From contig OY979723.1 of assembly GCA_963855995.1 (NCBI GenBank), positions 129,001-193,000 of the forward strand: DNA of 64,000 nt, given 5' to 3'. Below the pieces are notes generated by a model, which saw nothing but the letters and a program-made list of their open reading frames with translations, was not told the DNA's origin and ran no database searches. Origin of the DNA: Muricea muricata (lineage: Eukaryota; Cnidaria; Anthozoa; Malacalcyonacea; Plexauridae). The position numbers and the translations under genes were made by a program. This document shows, piece after piece, positions 1 to 13,029 of the stretch. Position 1 is the stretch's first letter. Each line of letters opens with the position of its first letter.

Positions 1-26
1 TTTCAAAAATGATCGCGTATGCCTTC

Positions 27-36
27 TTTCATGAAA
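27..36. other. Palindrome TTTCATGAAA, first instance of a motif in nearly every monomer
   Basis: Consensus positions 28-37 form a perfect 10-bp palindrome centred on CATG, flanked by T- and A-tracts. Only a handful of monomers break it, for example those with TCAAG near 31158, 32063, 34053 and 61183, TTCTTGAAA near 17763 and 21383, and TAATG at 7448, 15411 and 23916. It is a short dyad that could extrude or be read by a homodimeric protein, but no function is shown. Confidence 0.85.
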
Positions 37-385
37 AAAATCGTTTTGAGCCATTCAAACTCATTTTTGTAAGTTTTCAGAATTTCACCCTTGTCTAAGT
101 CCCAATCCAAGATCTGGTTTGTGGGGAAGTCTGGTGTGAAATATGGTAACTTGTCAAAATGGCTTTAAATCACTTGAAACTTTGCAAAAATGATCGCGTA
201 TGCCTTCTTTCATGAAAAATATCGTTTTGAGCCATTCAAACTCATTTTTGTAAGTTTTCAGAATTTCACCCTTGTCTAAGTCCCAATCCATGATTTGGTT
301 TGTGGGGAAGTCTGGTGTGAAACATGGTAACTTGTCAAAATGGCTTTAAATCACTTGAAACTTTTCAAAAATGATCGCGTATGCC

Positions 386-401
386 TTTTTTCATGAAAAA
401 A
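386..401. other. Extended 16-bp palindrome TTTTTTCATGAAAAAA, example
   Basis: Where the monomer carries GCCTTTTTTC instead of GCCTTCTTTC, and seven A residues follow CATG, the dyad grows to a perfect 16 bp. With the AAAAATATCG variant it is 14 bp. The long form recurs through much of the array, for example in D and E monomers of 38-52 kb. Arms are pure T and A, so a DNA hairpin would be weak but duplex bending is likely. Confidence 0.85.
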
Positions 402-904
402 ATCGTTTTGAGCCATTCAAACTCATTTTTGTAAGTTTTCAGAATTTCACCCTTGTCTAAGCCCCAATCCATGATTTGGTTTGTGGGGAAGTCTGGTGTG
501 AAATATGGTAACTTGTCAAAATGGCTTTAAATCACTTGAAACTTTGCAAAAATGATCGCGTATGCCTTCTTTCATGAAAAATATCGTTTTGAGCCATTCA
601 AACTCATTTTTGTAAGTTTTCAGAATTTCACCCTTGTCTAAGTCCCAATCCATGATTTGGTTTGTGGGGAAGTCTGGTGTGAAATATGGTAACTTGTCAA
701 AATGGCTTTAAATCACTTGAAACTTTTCAAAAATAATCGCGTATGCCTTTTTTCATGAAAAAAATCGTTTTGAGCCATTCAAACTCATTTTTGTAAGTTT
801 TCAGAATTTCACCCTTGTCTAAGCCCCAATCCATGATTTGGTTTGTGGGGAAGTCTGGTGTGAAATATGGTAACTTGTCAAAATGGCTTTAAATCACTTG
901 AAAC

Positions 905-1988
905 TTTGCAAAAATGATCGCGTATGCCTTCTTTCATGAAAAAAATCGTTTTTAGCCAGTCAAATTCATTTTTGTAAGTTTTCAGAATTTCACCCTTGTC
1001 TAAGTCCCAATCCATGATTTGGTTTGTGGGGAAGTCTGGTGTGAAATATGGTAACTTGTCAAAATGGCTTGAAAGCACTTGAAACTTTGCAAAAATGATC
1101 GCGTATGCCTTCTTCATGAAAAATATCGTTTTGAGGCATTCAAACTCATTTTTGTAAGTTTTCAGAATTTCACCCTTGTCTAAGTCCCAATCCATGATTT
1201 GGTTTGTGGGGAAGTCTGATGTGAAATATGGTAACTTGTCAAAATGGCTTTAAATCACTTGAAACTTTGCAAAAATGATCGCGTATGCCTTCTTTCATGA
1301 AAAATATCGTTTTGAGCTATTCAAACTCATTTTTGTAAGTTTTCAGAATTTCACCCTTGTCTAAGCCCCAATCCATGATTTGGTTTGTGGGGAAGTCTGG
1401 TGTGAAATATGGTAACTTGTCAAAATGGCTTTAAATCACTTGAAACTTTGCAAAAATGATCGCGTATGCCTTCTTTCATGAAAAAAATCGTTTTTAGCCA
1501 GTCAAATTCATTTTTGTAAGTTTTCAGAATTTCACCCTTGTCTAAGTCCCAATCCATGATTTGGTTTGTGGGGAAGTCTGGTGTGAAATATGGTAACTTG
1601 TCAAAATGGCTTGAAAGCACTTGAAACTTTGCAAAAATGATCGCGTATGCCTTCTTCATGAAAAATATCGTTTTGAGGCATTCAAACTCATTTTTGTAAG
1701 TTTTCAGAATTTCACCCTTGTCTAAGTCCCAATCCATGATTTGGTTTGTGGGGAAGTCTGATGTGAAATATGGTAACTTGTCAAAATGGCTTTAAATCAC
1801 TTGAAACTTTGCAAAAATGATCGCGTATGCCTTCTTTCATGAAAAATATCGTTTTGAGCTATTCAAACTCATTTTTGTAAGTTTTCAGAATTTCACCCTT
1901 GTCTAAGTCCCAATCCATAATTTGGTTTGTGGGGAAGTCTGGTGTGAAATATGGTAACTTGTCAAAATGGCTTTAAATCACTTGAAAC
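905..1988. repeat. 3-mer HOR, two copies of 542 bp
   Basis: Copies are 905-1446 and 1447-1988. The first two monomers of each copy are the same, including a rare 1-bp deletion (CTTCTTCATG, near 1112 and 1655), GAGGCATTC and GAAAGCAC. Because the deletion is shared, each copy is 542 rather than 543 bp, which marks one duplication event. The third monomers differ slightly: CCCCAATCCATGATT in the first copy, CCCAATCCATAATT in the second. The deletion lets a reverse-strand open frame run 105 codons through two monomers; I regard that as chance. Confidence 0.9.
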
Positions 1989-4900
1989 TTTGCAAAAATG
2001 ATCGCGTATGCCTTCTTTCATGAAAAATATCGTTTTGAGCCATTCAAACTCATTTTTGTAAGTTTTCAGAATTTCACCCTTGTCTAAGTCCCAATCCATG
2101 ATTTGGTTTGTGGGGAAGTCTGGTGTGAAACATGGTAACTTGTCAAAATGGCTTTAAATCACTTGAAACTTTTCAAAAATGATCGCGTATGCCTTCTTTC
2201 ATGAAAAAAATCGTTTTGAGCCATTCAAACTCATTTTTGTAAGTTTTCAGAATTTCACCCTTGTCTAAGTCCCAATCCAAGATCTGGTTTGTGGGGAAGT
2301 CTGGTGTGAAATATGGTAACTTGTCAAAATGGCTTTAAATCACTTGAAACTTTGCAAAAATGATCGCGTATGCCTTCTTTCATGAAAAATATCGTTTTGA
2401 GCCATTCAAACTCATTTTTGTAAGTTTTCAGAACTTCACCCTTGTCTAAGTCCCAATCCATGATTTGGTTTGTGGGGAAGTCTGGTGTGAAACATGGTAA
2501 CTTGTCAAAATGGCTTTAAATCACTTGAAACTGTGCAAAAATGATCGCGTATGCCTTTTTTCATGAAAAATATCGTTTTGAGCCATTCAAACTCATTTTT
2601 GTAAGTTTTCAGAATTTCACTTTTGTCTAAGTCCCAATCCATGATTTGGTTTGTGGGGAAGTCTGGTGTGAAATATGGTAACTTGTCAAAATGGCTTTAA
2701 ATCACTTGAAACTTTTCAAAAAAGATCGCGTATGCCTTTTTTCATGAAAAATATCGTTTTGAGCCATTCAAACTCATTTTTGTAAGTTTTCAGAATTTCA
2801 CCCTTGTCTAAGTCCAAATCCATGATTTGGTTTGTGGGGAAGTCTGATGTGAAATATGGTAACTTGTAAAAATGGCTTGAAATCACTTGAAACTTTGTAA
2901 AAATGATCGCGTATGCCTTTTTTCATGAAAAAAATCGTTTTAAGCCAGTCAAACTCATTTTTGTAAGTTTTCAGAATTTCACCCTTGTCTAAGTCCCAAT
3001 CCATGATTTGGTTTGTGGGGAAGTCTGGTGTAAAATATGGTAACTTGTCAAAATGGCTTTAAATCACTTGAAACTGTGCAAAAATGATCGCGTATGCCTT
3101 TTTTCATGAAAAATATCGTTTTGAGCCATTCAAACTCATTTTTGTAAGTTTTCAGAATTTCACTTTTGTCTAAGTCCCAATCCATGATTTGGTTTGTGGG
3201 GAAGTCTGGTGTGAAATATGGTAACTTGTCAAAATGGCTTGAAATCACTTGAAACTTTTCAAAAAAGATCACGTATGCCTTTTTTCATGAAAAATATCGT
3301 TTTGAGCCATTCAAACTCATTTTTGTAAGTTTTCAGAATTTCACCCTTGTCTAAGTACCAATCCATGATTTGGTTTGTGGGGAAGACTGATGTGAAATAT
3401 GGTAACTTGTCAAAATGGCTTTAAATCACTTGAAACTTTGCAAAAATGATCGCGTATGCCTTCTTTCATGAAAAATATCGTTTTGAGCTATTCAAACTCA
3501 TTTTTGTAAGTTTTCAGAATTTCACCCTTGTCTAAGTCCCAATCCATAATTTGGTTTGTGGGGAAGTCTGGTGTTAAATATGGTAACTTGTCAAAATGGC
3601 TTTAAATCACTTGAAACTTTGCAAAAATGATCGCGTATGCCTTCTTTCATGAAAAATATCGTTTTGAGCCATTCAAACTCATTTTTGTAAGTTTTCAGAA
3701 TTTCACCCTTGTCTAAGTCCCAATCCATGATTTGGTTTGTGGGGAAGTCTGGTGTGAAACATGGTAACTTGTCAAAATGGCTTTAAATCACTTGAAACTT
3801 TTCAAAAATGATTGCGTATGCCTTCTTTCATGAAAAAAATCGTTTTGAGCCATTCAAACTCATTTTTGTAAGTTTTCAGAATTTCACCCTTGTCTAAGTC
3901 CCAATCCAAGATCTGGTTTGTGGGGAAGTCTGGTGTGAAATATGGTAACTTGTCAAAATGGCTTTAAATCACTTGAAACTTTGCAAAAATGATCGCGTAT
4001 GCCTTCTTTCATGAAAAATATATTTTTGAGCCATTCAAACTCATTTTTGTAAGTTTTCAGAATTTCACCCTTGTCTAAGTCCCAATCCATGATTTGGTTT
4101 GTGGGGAAGTCTGGTGTGAAACATGGTAACTTGTCAAAATGGCTTTAAATCACTTGAAACTGTGCAAAAATGATCGCGTATACCTTTTTTCATGAAAAAT
4201 ATCGTTTTGAGCCATTCAAACTCATTTTTGTAAGTTTTCAGAATTTCACTTTTGTCTAAGTCCCAATCCATGATTTGGTTTGTGGGGAAGTCTGGTGTGA
4301 AATATGGTAACTTGTCAAAATGGCTTTAAATCACTTGAAACTTTTCAAAAAAGATCGCGTATGCCTTTTTTCATGAAAAATATCGTTTTGAGCCATTCAA
4401 ACTCATTTTTGTAAGTTTTCAGAATTTCACCCTTGTCTAAGTCCAAATCCATGATTTGGTTTGTGGGGAAGTCTGATGTGAAATATGGTAACTTGTAAAA
4501 ATGGCTTGAAATCACTTGAAACTTTGTAAAAATGATCGCGTATGCCTTTTTTCATGAAAAAAATCGTTTTAAGCCAGTCAAACTCATTTTTGTAAGTTTT
4601 CAGAATTTCACCCTTGTCTAAGTCCCAATCCATGATTTGGTTTGTGGGGAAGTCTGGTGTAAAATATGGTAACTTGTCAAAATGGCTTTAAATCACTTGA
4701 CACTGTGCAAAAATGATCGCGTATGCCTTTTTTCATGAAAAATATCGTTTTGAGCCATTCAAACTCATTTTTGTAAGTTTTCAGAATTTCACTTTTGTCT
4801 AAGTCCCAATCCATGATTTGGTTTGTGGGGAAGTCTGGTGTGAAATATGGTAACTTGTCAAAATGGCTTGAAATCACTTGAAACTTTTCAAAAAAGATCA

Positions 4901-5065
4901 CGTATGCCTTTTTTCATGAAAAAAATCGTTTTGAGCCATTCAAACTCATTTTTGTAAGTTTTCAGAATTTCACCCTTGTCTAAGTCCCAATCCATGATTT
5001 GGTTTGTGGTGAAGTCTGATGTGAAATATGGTAACTTGTCAAAATGGCTTTAAATCACTTGAAAT
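1808..5065. repeat. 9-mer HOR, two copies of 1629 bp
   Basis: Copies are 1808-3436 and 3437-5065. Order in both: A, an AAACATGG monomer, a monomer with AGATCT (2280 and 3909), a second AAACATGG monomer, F, a G-like monomer, a TTGTAAAAATG monomer with CTTGTAAAAATGG, F, and G with GATCACG (near 3269 and 4898). Shared rare changes confirm the period. A few private changes separate the copies, such as ATTGCG near 3812 and ATATATTTTTGAG near 4020. Confidence 0.9.
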
Positions 5066-7237
5066 TTTGCAAAAATGATCGCGTATGCCTTCTTTCATGA
5101 AAAATATCGTTTTGAGCTATTCAAACTCATTTTTGTAAGTTTTCAGAATTTCACCCTTGTCTAAGTCCCAATCCATGATTTGGTTTGTGGGGAAGTCTGG
5201 TGTAAAATATGGTAACTTGTCAAAATGGCTTTAAATCACTTGAAACTGTGCAAAAATGATCGCGTATGCCTTTTTTCATGAAAAATATCGTTTTGAGCCA
5301 TTCAAACTCATTTTTGTAAGTTTTCAGAATTTCACTTTTGTCTAAGTCCCAATCCATGATTTGGTTTGTGGGGAAGTCTGATGTGAAATATTGTAACTTG
5401 TCAAAATGGCTTTAAATCACTTGAAACTTTCCAAAAATGATCGCGTATGCCTTATTTCATGAAAAAAATCGTTTTTAGCCAGTCAAATTCATTTTTGTAA
5501 GTTTTCAGAATTTCACCCTTGTCTAAGTCCCAATCCATAATTTGGTTTGAGGGGAAGTCTGGTGTGAAATATGGTAACTGGTCAAAATGGCTTTAAATCA
5601 GTTGAAACTTTGCAAAAATGATCGCGTATGCCTTTTTTCATGAAAAAAATCGTTTTAAGCCAGTCAAACTCATTTTTGTAAGTTTTCAGAATTTCACCCT
5701 TGTCTAAGTCCCAATCCATGATTTGGTTTGTGGGGAAGTCTGGTGTGAAACATGGTAACTTGTCAAAATGGCTTGAAATCATTTGAAACTTTGCAAAAAT
5801 GATCGCGTATGCCTTCTTTCATGAGAAAAATCGTTTTGAGCCAGTCAAAATCATTTTTGTAAGTTTTCAGAATTTCACCCTTGTCTAAGTCCCAATCCAT
5901 GATTTGGTTTGTGGGGAAGTCTGGTGTGAAATATGGTAACTTGTCAAAATGGCTTTAAATCACTTGAAACTTTGTAAAAATGATCGCGTATGCCTTCTTT
6001 CATGAAAAAAATCGTTTTTAGCCAGTCAAACTCATTTTTGTAAATTTTCAGAATTTCGCCCTTGTCTAAGTCCCAATCCATGATTTGGTTTGTGGGGAAG
6101 TCTGATGTGAAATATGGTAACTTGTCAAAATGGCTTGAAATCACTTGAAACTTTGTAAAAATGATCGCGTATGCCTTTTTTCATGAAAAAAATCGTTTTA
6201 AGCCAGTCAAACTCATTTTTGTAAGTTTTCAGAATTTCACCCTTGTCTAAGTCCCAATCCATGATTTGGTTTGTGGGGAAGTCTGATGTGAAATATGGTA
6301 ACTTGTCAAAATGGCTTGAAATCACTTGAAACTTTGCAAAAATGATCGCGTATGCCTTCTTTCATGAAAAATATCGTTTTGAGCCATTCAAACTCATTTT
6401 TGTAAGTTTTCAGAATTTCACCCTTGTCTAAGTCCCAATCCATGATTTGGTTTGTGGGGAAGTCTTGTGTGAAATATGGTAACTTGTCAAAATGGCTTTA
6501 AATCACTTGAAACTTTGCAAAAATGATCGCGTATGCCTTTTTTCATGAAAAAAATCGTTTTGAGCCATTCAAACTCATTTTTGTAAGTTTTCAGAATTTC
6601 ACCCTTGTCTAAGTCCCAATCCATGATTTGGTTTGTGGGGAAGTCTGATGTGAAATATGGTAACTTGTCAAAATGGCTTGAAATCACTTGAAACTTTTCA
6701 AAAAACATCGCGTATGCCTTCTTTCATGAAAAAAATCGTTTTGAGCCATTCAAACTCATTTTTGTAAGTTTTCAGAATTTCACCCTTGTCTAAGTCCCAA
6801 TCCATGATTTGGTTTGTGGGGAAGTCTTGTGTGAAATATGGTAACTTGTCAAAATGGCTTTAAATCACTTGAAACTTTGCAAAAATGATCGCGTATGCCT
6901 TTTTTCATGAAAAAAATCGTTTTGAGCCATTCAAACTCATTTTTGTAAGTTTTCAGAATTTCACCCTTGTCTAAGTCCCAATCCATGATTTGGTTTGTGG
7001 GGAAGTCTGGTGTGAAATATGGTAACTTGTCAAAATGGCTTTAAATCACTTGAAACTTTGCAAAAATGATCGCGTATGCCTTTTTTCATGAAAAATATCG
7101 TTTTGAGCTATTCAAACTCATTTTTGTAAGTTTTCAGAATTTCACCCTTGTCTAAGTCCCAATCCATAATTTGGTTTGTGGGGAAGTCTGGTGTGAAATA
7201 TGGTAACTTGTCAAAATGGCTTTAAATCACTTGAAAC
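5066..7237. repeat. Mosaic satellite; 5247-6151 matches 9229-10133
   Basis: Five monomers from 5247 repeat the order seen from 9229, exactly 22 monomers (3982 bp) away. Markers are an F monomer ending GAAATATTGTAAC, a GCCTTATTTC monomer, a GAAACATGG monomer with AAATCATTTG, and a CATGAGAAAAATCG monomer. The remaining monomers are single-copy in order. Monomers near 6514 and 6876 prefigure the dimer seen at 14477-15200. No gene is visible. Confidence 0.75.
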
Positions 7238-8685
7238 TTTGCAAAAATGATCGCGTATGCCTTCTTTCATGAAAAATATCGTTTTGACCCATTCAAACTC
7301 ATTTTTGTAAGTTTTCAGAATTTCACCCTTGTCTAAGTCCCAATCCATGATTTGGTTTGTGGGGAAGTCTGGTGTGAAACATGGTAACTTGTCAAAATGG
7401 CTTTAAATCACTTGAAACTTTGCAAAAATGATCGCGTATGCCTTCTTTAATGAAAAATATCGTTTTGAGCCATTCAAACTCATTTTTGTAAGTTTTCAGA
7501 ATTTCACCCTTGTCTAAGTCCCAATCCATGATTTGGTTTGTGGGGAAGTCTGGTGTGAAATATGGTAACTTGTCAAAATGGCTTTAAATCACTTGAAACT
7601 TTGCAAAAATGATCGCGTATGCCTTTTTTCATGAAAAAAATCGTTTTAAGCCAGTCAAACCCATTTTTGTAAGTTTTCAGAATTTCGCCCTTGTCTAAAA
7701 CCCAATCCATGATTTGGTTTGTGGGGAAGTCTGATGTGAATTATGGTAACTTGTCAAAATGGCTTGAAATCACTTGAAACTTTGTAAAAATGATCGCGTA
7801 TGCCTTCTTTCATGAAAAATATCGTTTTGAGCCATTCAAACTCATTTTTGTAAGTTTTCAGAATTTCACCCTTGTCTAAGTCCAAATCCATGATTTGGTT
7901 TGTGGGGAAGTCTGGTGTAAAATATGGTAACTTGTCAAAATGGCTTTAAATCACTTGAAACTGTGCAAAAATGATCGCATATGCCTTTTTTCATGAAAAA
8001 TATCGTTTTGAGCCATTCAAACTCATTTTTGTAAGTTTTCAGAATTTCACTTTTGTCTAAGTCCCAATCCATGATTTGGTTTGTGGGGAAGTCTGGTGTG
8101 AAATATGGTAACTTGTCAAAATGGCTTTAAATCACTTGAAACTTTTCAAAAAAGATCGCGTATGCCTTTTTTCATGAAAAATATCGTTTTGAGCCATTCA
8201 AACTCATTTTTGTAAGTTTTCAGAATTTCACCCTTGTCTAAGTCCCAATCCATGATTTGGTTTGTGGGGAAGTCTGATGTGAAATATGGTAACTTGTAAA
8301 AATGGCTTGAAATCACTTGAAACTTTGTAAAAATGATCGCGTATGCCTTTTTTCATGAAAAAAATCGTTTTAAGCCAGTCAAACTCATTTTTGTAGGTTT
8401 TCAGAATTTCACCCTTGTCTAAGTCCCAATCCATGATTTGGTTTGTGGGGAAGTCTGGTGTAAAATATGGTAACTTGTCAAAATGGCTTTAAATCACTTG
8501 AAACTGTGCAAAAATGATCGCGTATGCCTTTTTTCATGAAAAATATCGTTTTGAGCCATTCAAACTCATTTTTGTAAGTTTTCAGAATTTCACTTTTGTC
8601 TAAGTCCCAATCCATGATTTGGTTTGTGGGGAAGTCTGGTGTGAAATATGGTAACTTGTCAAAATGGCTTTAAATCACTTGAAAC
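7238..8685. repeat. Copied 8-monomer block X, copy 1
   Basis: The block opens with a monomer carrying GACCCATTC, then one with TTCTTTAATG, then one with CTAAAACCC, then F- and G-like monomers. The same order occurs at 15201-16648 (offset 7963 bp, 44 monomers less one base) and 23706-25153 (a further 8505 bp, 47 monomers less two bases). Three non-adjacent copies show movement over distances far above the local HOR size. Confidence 0.85.
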
Positions 8686-11600
8686 TTTGCAAAAATGATC
8701 GCGTATGCCTTCTTTCATGAAAAATATCGTTTTGAGCCATTCAAACTCATTTTTGTAAGTTTTCAGAATTTCACCCTTGTCTAAGTCCCAATCCATGATT
8801 TGGTTTGTTGGGAAGTCTGGTGTGAAATATGGTAACTTGTCAAAATGGCTTTAAATCACTTGAAACTTTGCAAAAATGATCGCGTATGCCTTTTTTCATG
8901 AAAAAAATCGTTTTAAGCCAGTCAAACCCATTTTTGTAAGTTTTCAGAATTTCGCCCTTGTCTAAAACCCAATCCATGATTTGGTTTGTGGGGAAGTCTG
9001 ATGTGAAATATGGTAACTTGTCAAAATGGCTTGAAATCACTTGAAACTTTGTAAAAATGATCGCGTATGCCTTCTTTCATGAAAAAAATCGTTTTGAGCC
9101 ATTCAAACTCATTTTTGTAAGTTTTCAGAATTTCACCCTTGTCTAAGTCCCAATCCATGATTTGGTTTGTGGGGAAGTCTGGTGTAAAATATGGTAACTT
9201 GTCAAAATGGCTTTAAATCACTTGAAACTGTGCAAAAATGATCGCGTATGCCTTTTTTCATGAAAAATATCGTTTTGAGCCATTCAAACTCATTTTTGTA
9301 AGTTTTCAGAATTTCACTTTTGTCTAAGTCCCAATCCATGATTTGGTTTGTGGGGAAGTATGATGTGAAATATTGTAACTTGTCAAAATGGCTTTAAATC
9401 ACTTGAAACTTTGCAAAAATGATCGCGTATGCCTTATTTCATGAAAAAAATCGTTTTTAGCCAGTCAAATTCATTTTTGTAAGTTTTCAGAATTTCACCC
9501 TTGTCTAAGTCCCAATCCATAATTTGGTTTGTGGGGAAGTCTGGTGTGAAATATGGTAACTTGTCAAAATGGCTTTAAATCACTTGAAACTTTGCAAAAA
9601 TGATCGCGTATGCCTTTTTTCATGAAAAAAATCGTTTTAAGCCAGTCAAACTCATTTTTGTAAGTTTTCAGAATTTCACCCTTGTCTAAGTCCCAATCCA
9701 TGATTTGGTTTGTGGGGAAGTCTGGTGTGAAACATGGTAACTTGTCAAAATGGCTTGAAATCATTTGAAACTTTGCAAAAATGATCGCGTATGCCTTCTT
9801 TCATGAGAAAAATCGTTTTGAGCCAGTCAAAATCATTTTTGTAAGTTTTCAGAATTTCACCCTTGTCTAAGTCCCAATCCATGATTTGGTTTGTGGGGAA
9901 GTCTGGTGTGAAATATGGTAACTTGTCAAAATGGCTTTAAATCACTTGAAACTTTGTAAAAATGATCGCCTATGCCTTCTTTTATGAAAAAAATCGTTTT
10001 AAGCCAGTCAAACTCATTTTTGTAAGTTTTCAGAATTTCACCCTTGTCTAAGTCCCAATCCATTATTTCGTTTGTGGGGAAGTCTGATGTGAAATATGGT
10101 AACTTGTCAAAATGGCTTGAAATCACTTGAAACTTTGCAAAAATGATCGCGTATGCCTTCTTTCATGAAAAATATCGTTTTGAGCTATTCAAACTCATTT
10201 TTGTAAGTTTTCAGAATTTCACCCTTGTCTAAGTCCCAATCCATGATTTGGTTTGTGGGGAAGTCTGGTGTAAAATATGGTAACTTGTCAAAATGGCTTT
10301 AAATCACTTGAAACTGTGCAAAAATGATCGCGTATGCCTTTTTTCATGAAAAATATCGTTTTGAGCCATTCAAACTCATTTTTGTAAGTTTTCAGAATTT
10401 CACCCTTGTCTAAGTCCCAATCCATGATTTGGTTTGTGGGGAAGTCTGGTGTGAAATATGGTAACTTGTCAAAATGGCTTTAAATCACTTGAAACTGTGC
10501 AAAAATGATCGCATATGCCTTTTTTCATGAAAAATATCGTTTTGAGCCATTCAAACTCATTTTTGTAAGTTTTCAGAATTTCACTTTTGTCTAAGTCCCA
10601 ATCCATGATTTGGTTTGTGGGGAAGTCTGGTGTGAAATATGGTAACTTGTCAAAATGGCTTTAAATCACTTGAAACTTTTCAAAAAAGATCGCGTATGCC
10701 TTTTTTCATGAAAAATATCGTTTTGAGCCATTCAAACTCATTTTTGTAAGTTTTCAGAATTTCACCCTTGTCTAAGTCCCAATCCATGATTTGGTTTGTG
10801 GGGAAGTCTGATGTGAAATATGGTAACTTGTAAAAATGGCTTGAAATCACTTGAAACTTTGTAAAAATGATCGCGTATGCCTTTTTTCATGAAAAAAATC
10901 GTTTTAAGCCAGTCAAACTCATTTTTGTAAGTTTTCAGAATTTCACCCTTGTCTAAGTCCCAATCCATGATTTGGTTTGTGGGGAAGTCTGGTGTAAAAT
11001 ATGGTAACTTGTCAAAATGGCTTTAAATCACTTGAAACTGTGCAAAAATGATCGCGTATGCCTTTTTTCATGAAAAATATCGTTTTGAGCCATTCAAACT
11101 CATTTTTGTAAGTTTTCAGAATTTCACTTTTGTCTAAGTCCCAATCCATGATTTGGTTTGTGGGGAAGTCTGGTGTGAAACATGGTAACTTGTCAAAATG
11201 GCTTTAAATCACTTGAAACTTTGCAAAAATGATCGCGTATGCCTTCTTTCATGAAAAATATCGTTTTGAGCCATTCAAACTCAATTTTGTAAGTTTTCAG
11301 AATTTCACCCTTGTCTAAGTCCCAATCCATGATTTGGTTTGTTGGGAAGTCTGGTGTGAAATATGGTAACTTGTCAAAATGGCTTTAAATCACTTGAAAC
11401 TTTGCAAAAATGATCGCGTATGCCTTTTTTCATGAAAAAAATCGTTTTAAGCCAGTCAAACCCATTTTTGTAAGTTTTCAGAATTTCGCCCTTGTCTAAA
11501 ACCCAATCCATGATTTGGTTTGTGGGGAAGTCTGATGTGAAATATGGTAACTTGTCAAAATGGCTTGAAATCACTTGAAACTTTGTAAAAATGATCGCGT

Positions 11601-13029
11601 ATGCCTTCTTTCATGAAAAAAATCGTTTTGAGCCATTCAAACTCATTTTTGTAAGTTTTCAGAATTTCACCCTTGTCTAAGTCCCAATCCATGATTTGGT
11701 TTGTGGGGAAGTCTGGTGTAAAATATGGTAACTTGTCAAAATGGCTTTAAATCACTTGAAACTGTGCAAAAATGATCGCGTATGCCTTTTTTCATGAAAA
11801 ATATCGTTTTGAGCCATTCAAACTCATTTTTGTAAGTTTTCAGAATTTCACTTTTGTCTAAGTCCCAATCCATGATTTGGTTTGTGGGGAAGTATGATGT
11901 GAAATATTGTAACTTGTCAAAATGGCTTTAAATCACTTGAAACTTTGCAAAAATGATCGCGTATGCCTTATTTCATGAAAAAAATCGTTTTTAGCCAGTC
12001 AAATTCATTTTTGTAAGTTTTCAGAATTTCACCCTTGTCTAAGTCCCAATCCATAATTTGGTTTGTGGGGAAGTCTGGTGTGAAATATGGTAACTTGTCA
12101 AAATGGCTTTAAATCACTTGAAACTTTGCAAAAATGATCGCGTATGCCTTTTTTCATGAAAAAAATCGTTTTAAGCCAGTCAAACTCATTTTTGTAAGTT
12201 TTCAGAATTTCACCCTTGTCTAAGTCCCAATCCATGATTTGGTTTGTGGGGAAGTCTGGTGTGAAACATGGTAACTTGTCAAAATGGCTTGAAATCATTT
12301 GAAACTTTGCAAAAATGATCGCGTATGCCTTCTTTCATGAGAAAAATCGTTTTGAGCCAGTCAAAATCATTTTTGTAAGTTTTCAGAATTTCACCCTTGT
12401 CTAAGTCCCAATCCATGATTTGGTTTGTGGGGAAGTCTGGTGTGAAATATGGTAACTTGTCAAAATGGCTTTAAATCACTTGAAACTTTGTAAAAATGAT
12501 CGCCTATGCCTTCTTTCATGAAAAAAATCGTTTTAAGCCAGTCAAACTCATTTTTGTAAGTTTTCAGAATTTCACCCTTGTCTAAGTCCCAATCCATGAT
12601 TTGGTTTGTGGGGAAGTCTGATGTGAAATATGGTAACTTGTCAAAATGGCTTGAAATCACTTGAAACTTTGCAAAAATGATCGCGTATGCCTTCTTTCAT
12701 GAAAAATATCGTTTTGAGCTATTCAAACTCATTTTTGTAAGTTTTCAGAATTTCACCCTTGTCTAAGTCCCAATCCATGATTTGGTTTGTGGGGAAGTCT
12801 GGTGTAAAATATGGTAACTTGTCAAAATGGCTTTAAATCACTTGAAACTGTGCAAAAATGATCGCGTATGCCTTTTTTCATGAAAAATATCGTTTTGAGC
12901 CATTCAAACTCATTTTTGTAAGTTTTCAGAATTTCACCCTTGTCTAAGTCCCAATCCATGATTTGGTTTGTGGGGAAGTCTGGTGTGAAATATGGTAACT
13001 TGTCAAAATGGCTTGAAATCACTTGAAAC
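7962..13029. repeat. 14-mer HOR, two tandem copies of 2534 bp
   Basis: Copies are 7962-10495 and 10496-13029. Both begin with an F monomer carrying GCATATGCC and run through the same 14 monomers, including CTAAAACCC, AAGTATGATG (9356 and 11890), GCCTTATTTC, AAATCATTTG and CATGAGAAAAATCG. Private differences are few, such as TTTTATG and CATTATTTCG in the first copy (9980-10070) and CTCAATTTTG near 11281 in the second. Length is exactly 14 x 181 in both, so no indel has accumulated. Confidence 0.9.

Larger units (their letters stand above)
1..904. repeat. Left edge: alternating two-monomer pattern
   Basis: Monomers starting at 362 and 724 share the TTTTCAAAAAT start, GCCTTTTTTC and the substitution CTAAGCCCC. 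The monomers at 181 and 543 instead start TTTGC and carry GCCTTCTTTC with AAAAATATCG. This gives a weak 362-bp dimer rhythm. The monomer at the very edge carries CCAAGATCT, creating an AGATCT (BglII-type) site at 110-115. No gene is visible. Confidence 0.7.

Noticed and set aside
878-1737. Two reverse-strand 105-codon open frames as a repeated small protein gene
   Set aside because: Each spans two satellite monomers and exists only because of a 1-bp deletion. The protein repeats its own first part because the DNA repeats. There is no separate promoter, start context or non-repeat sequence.
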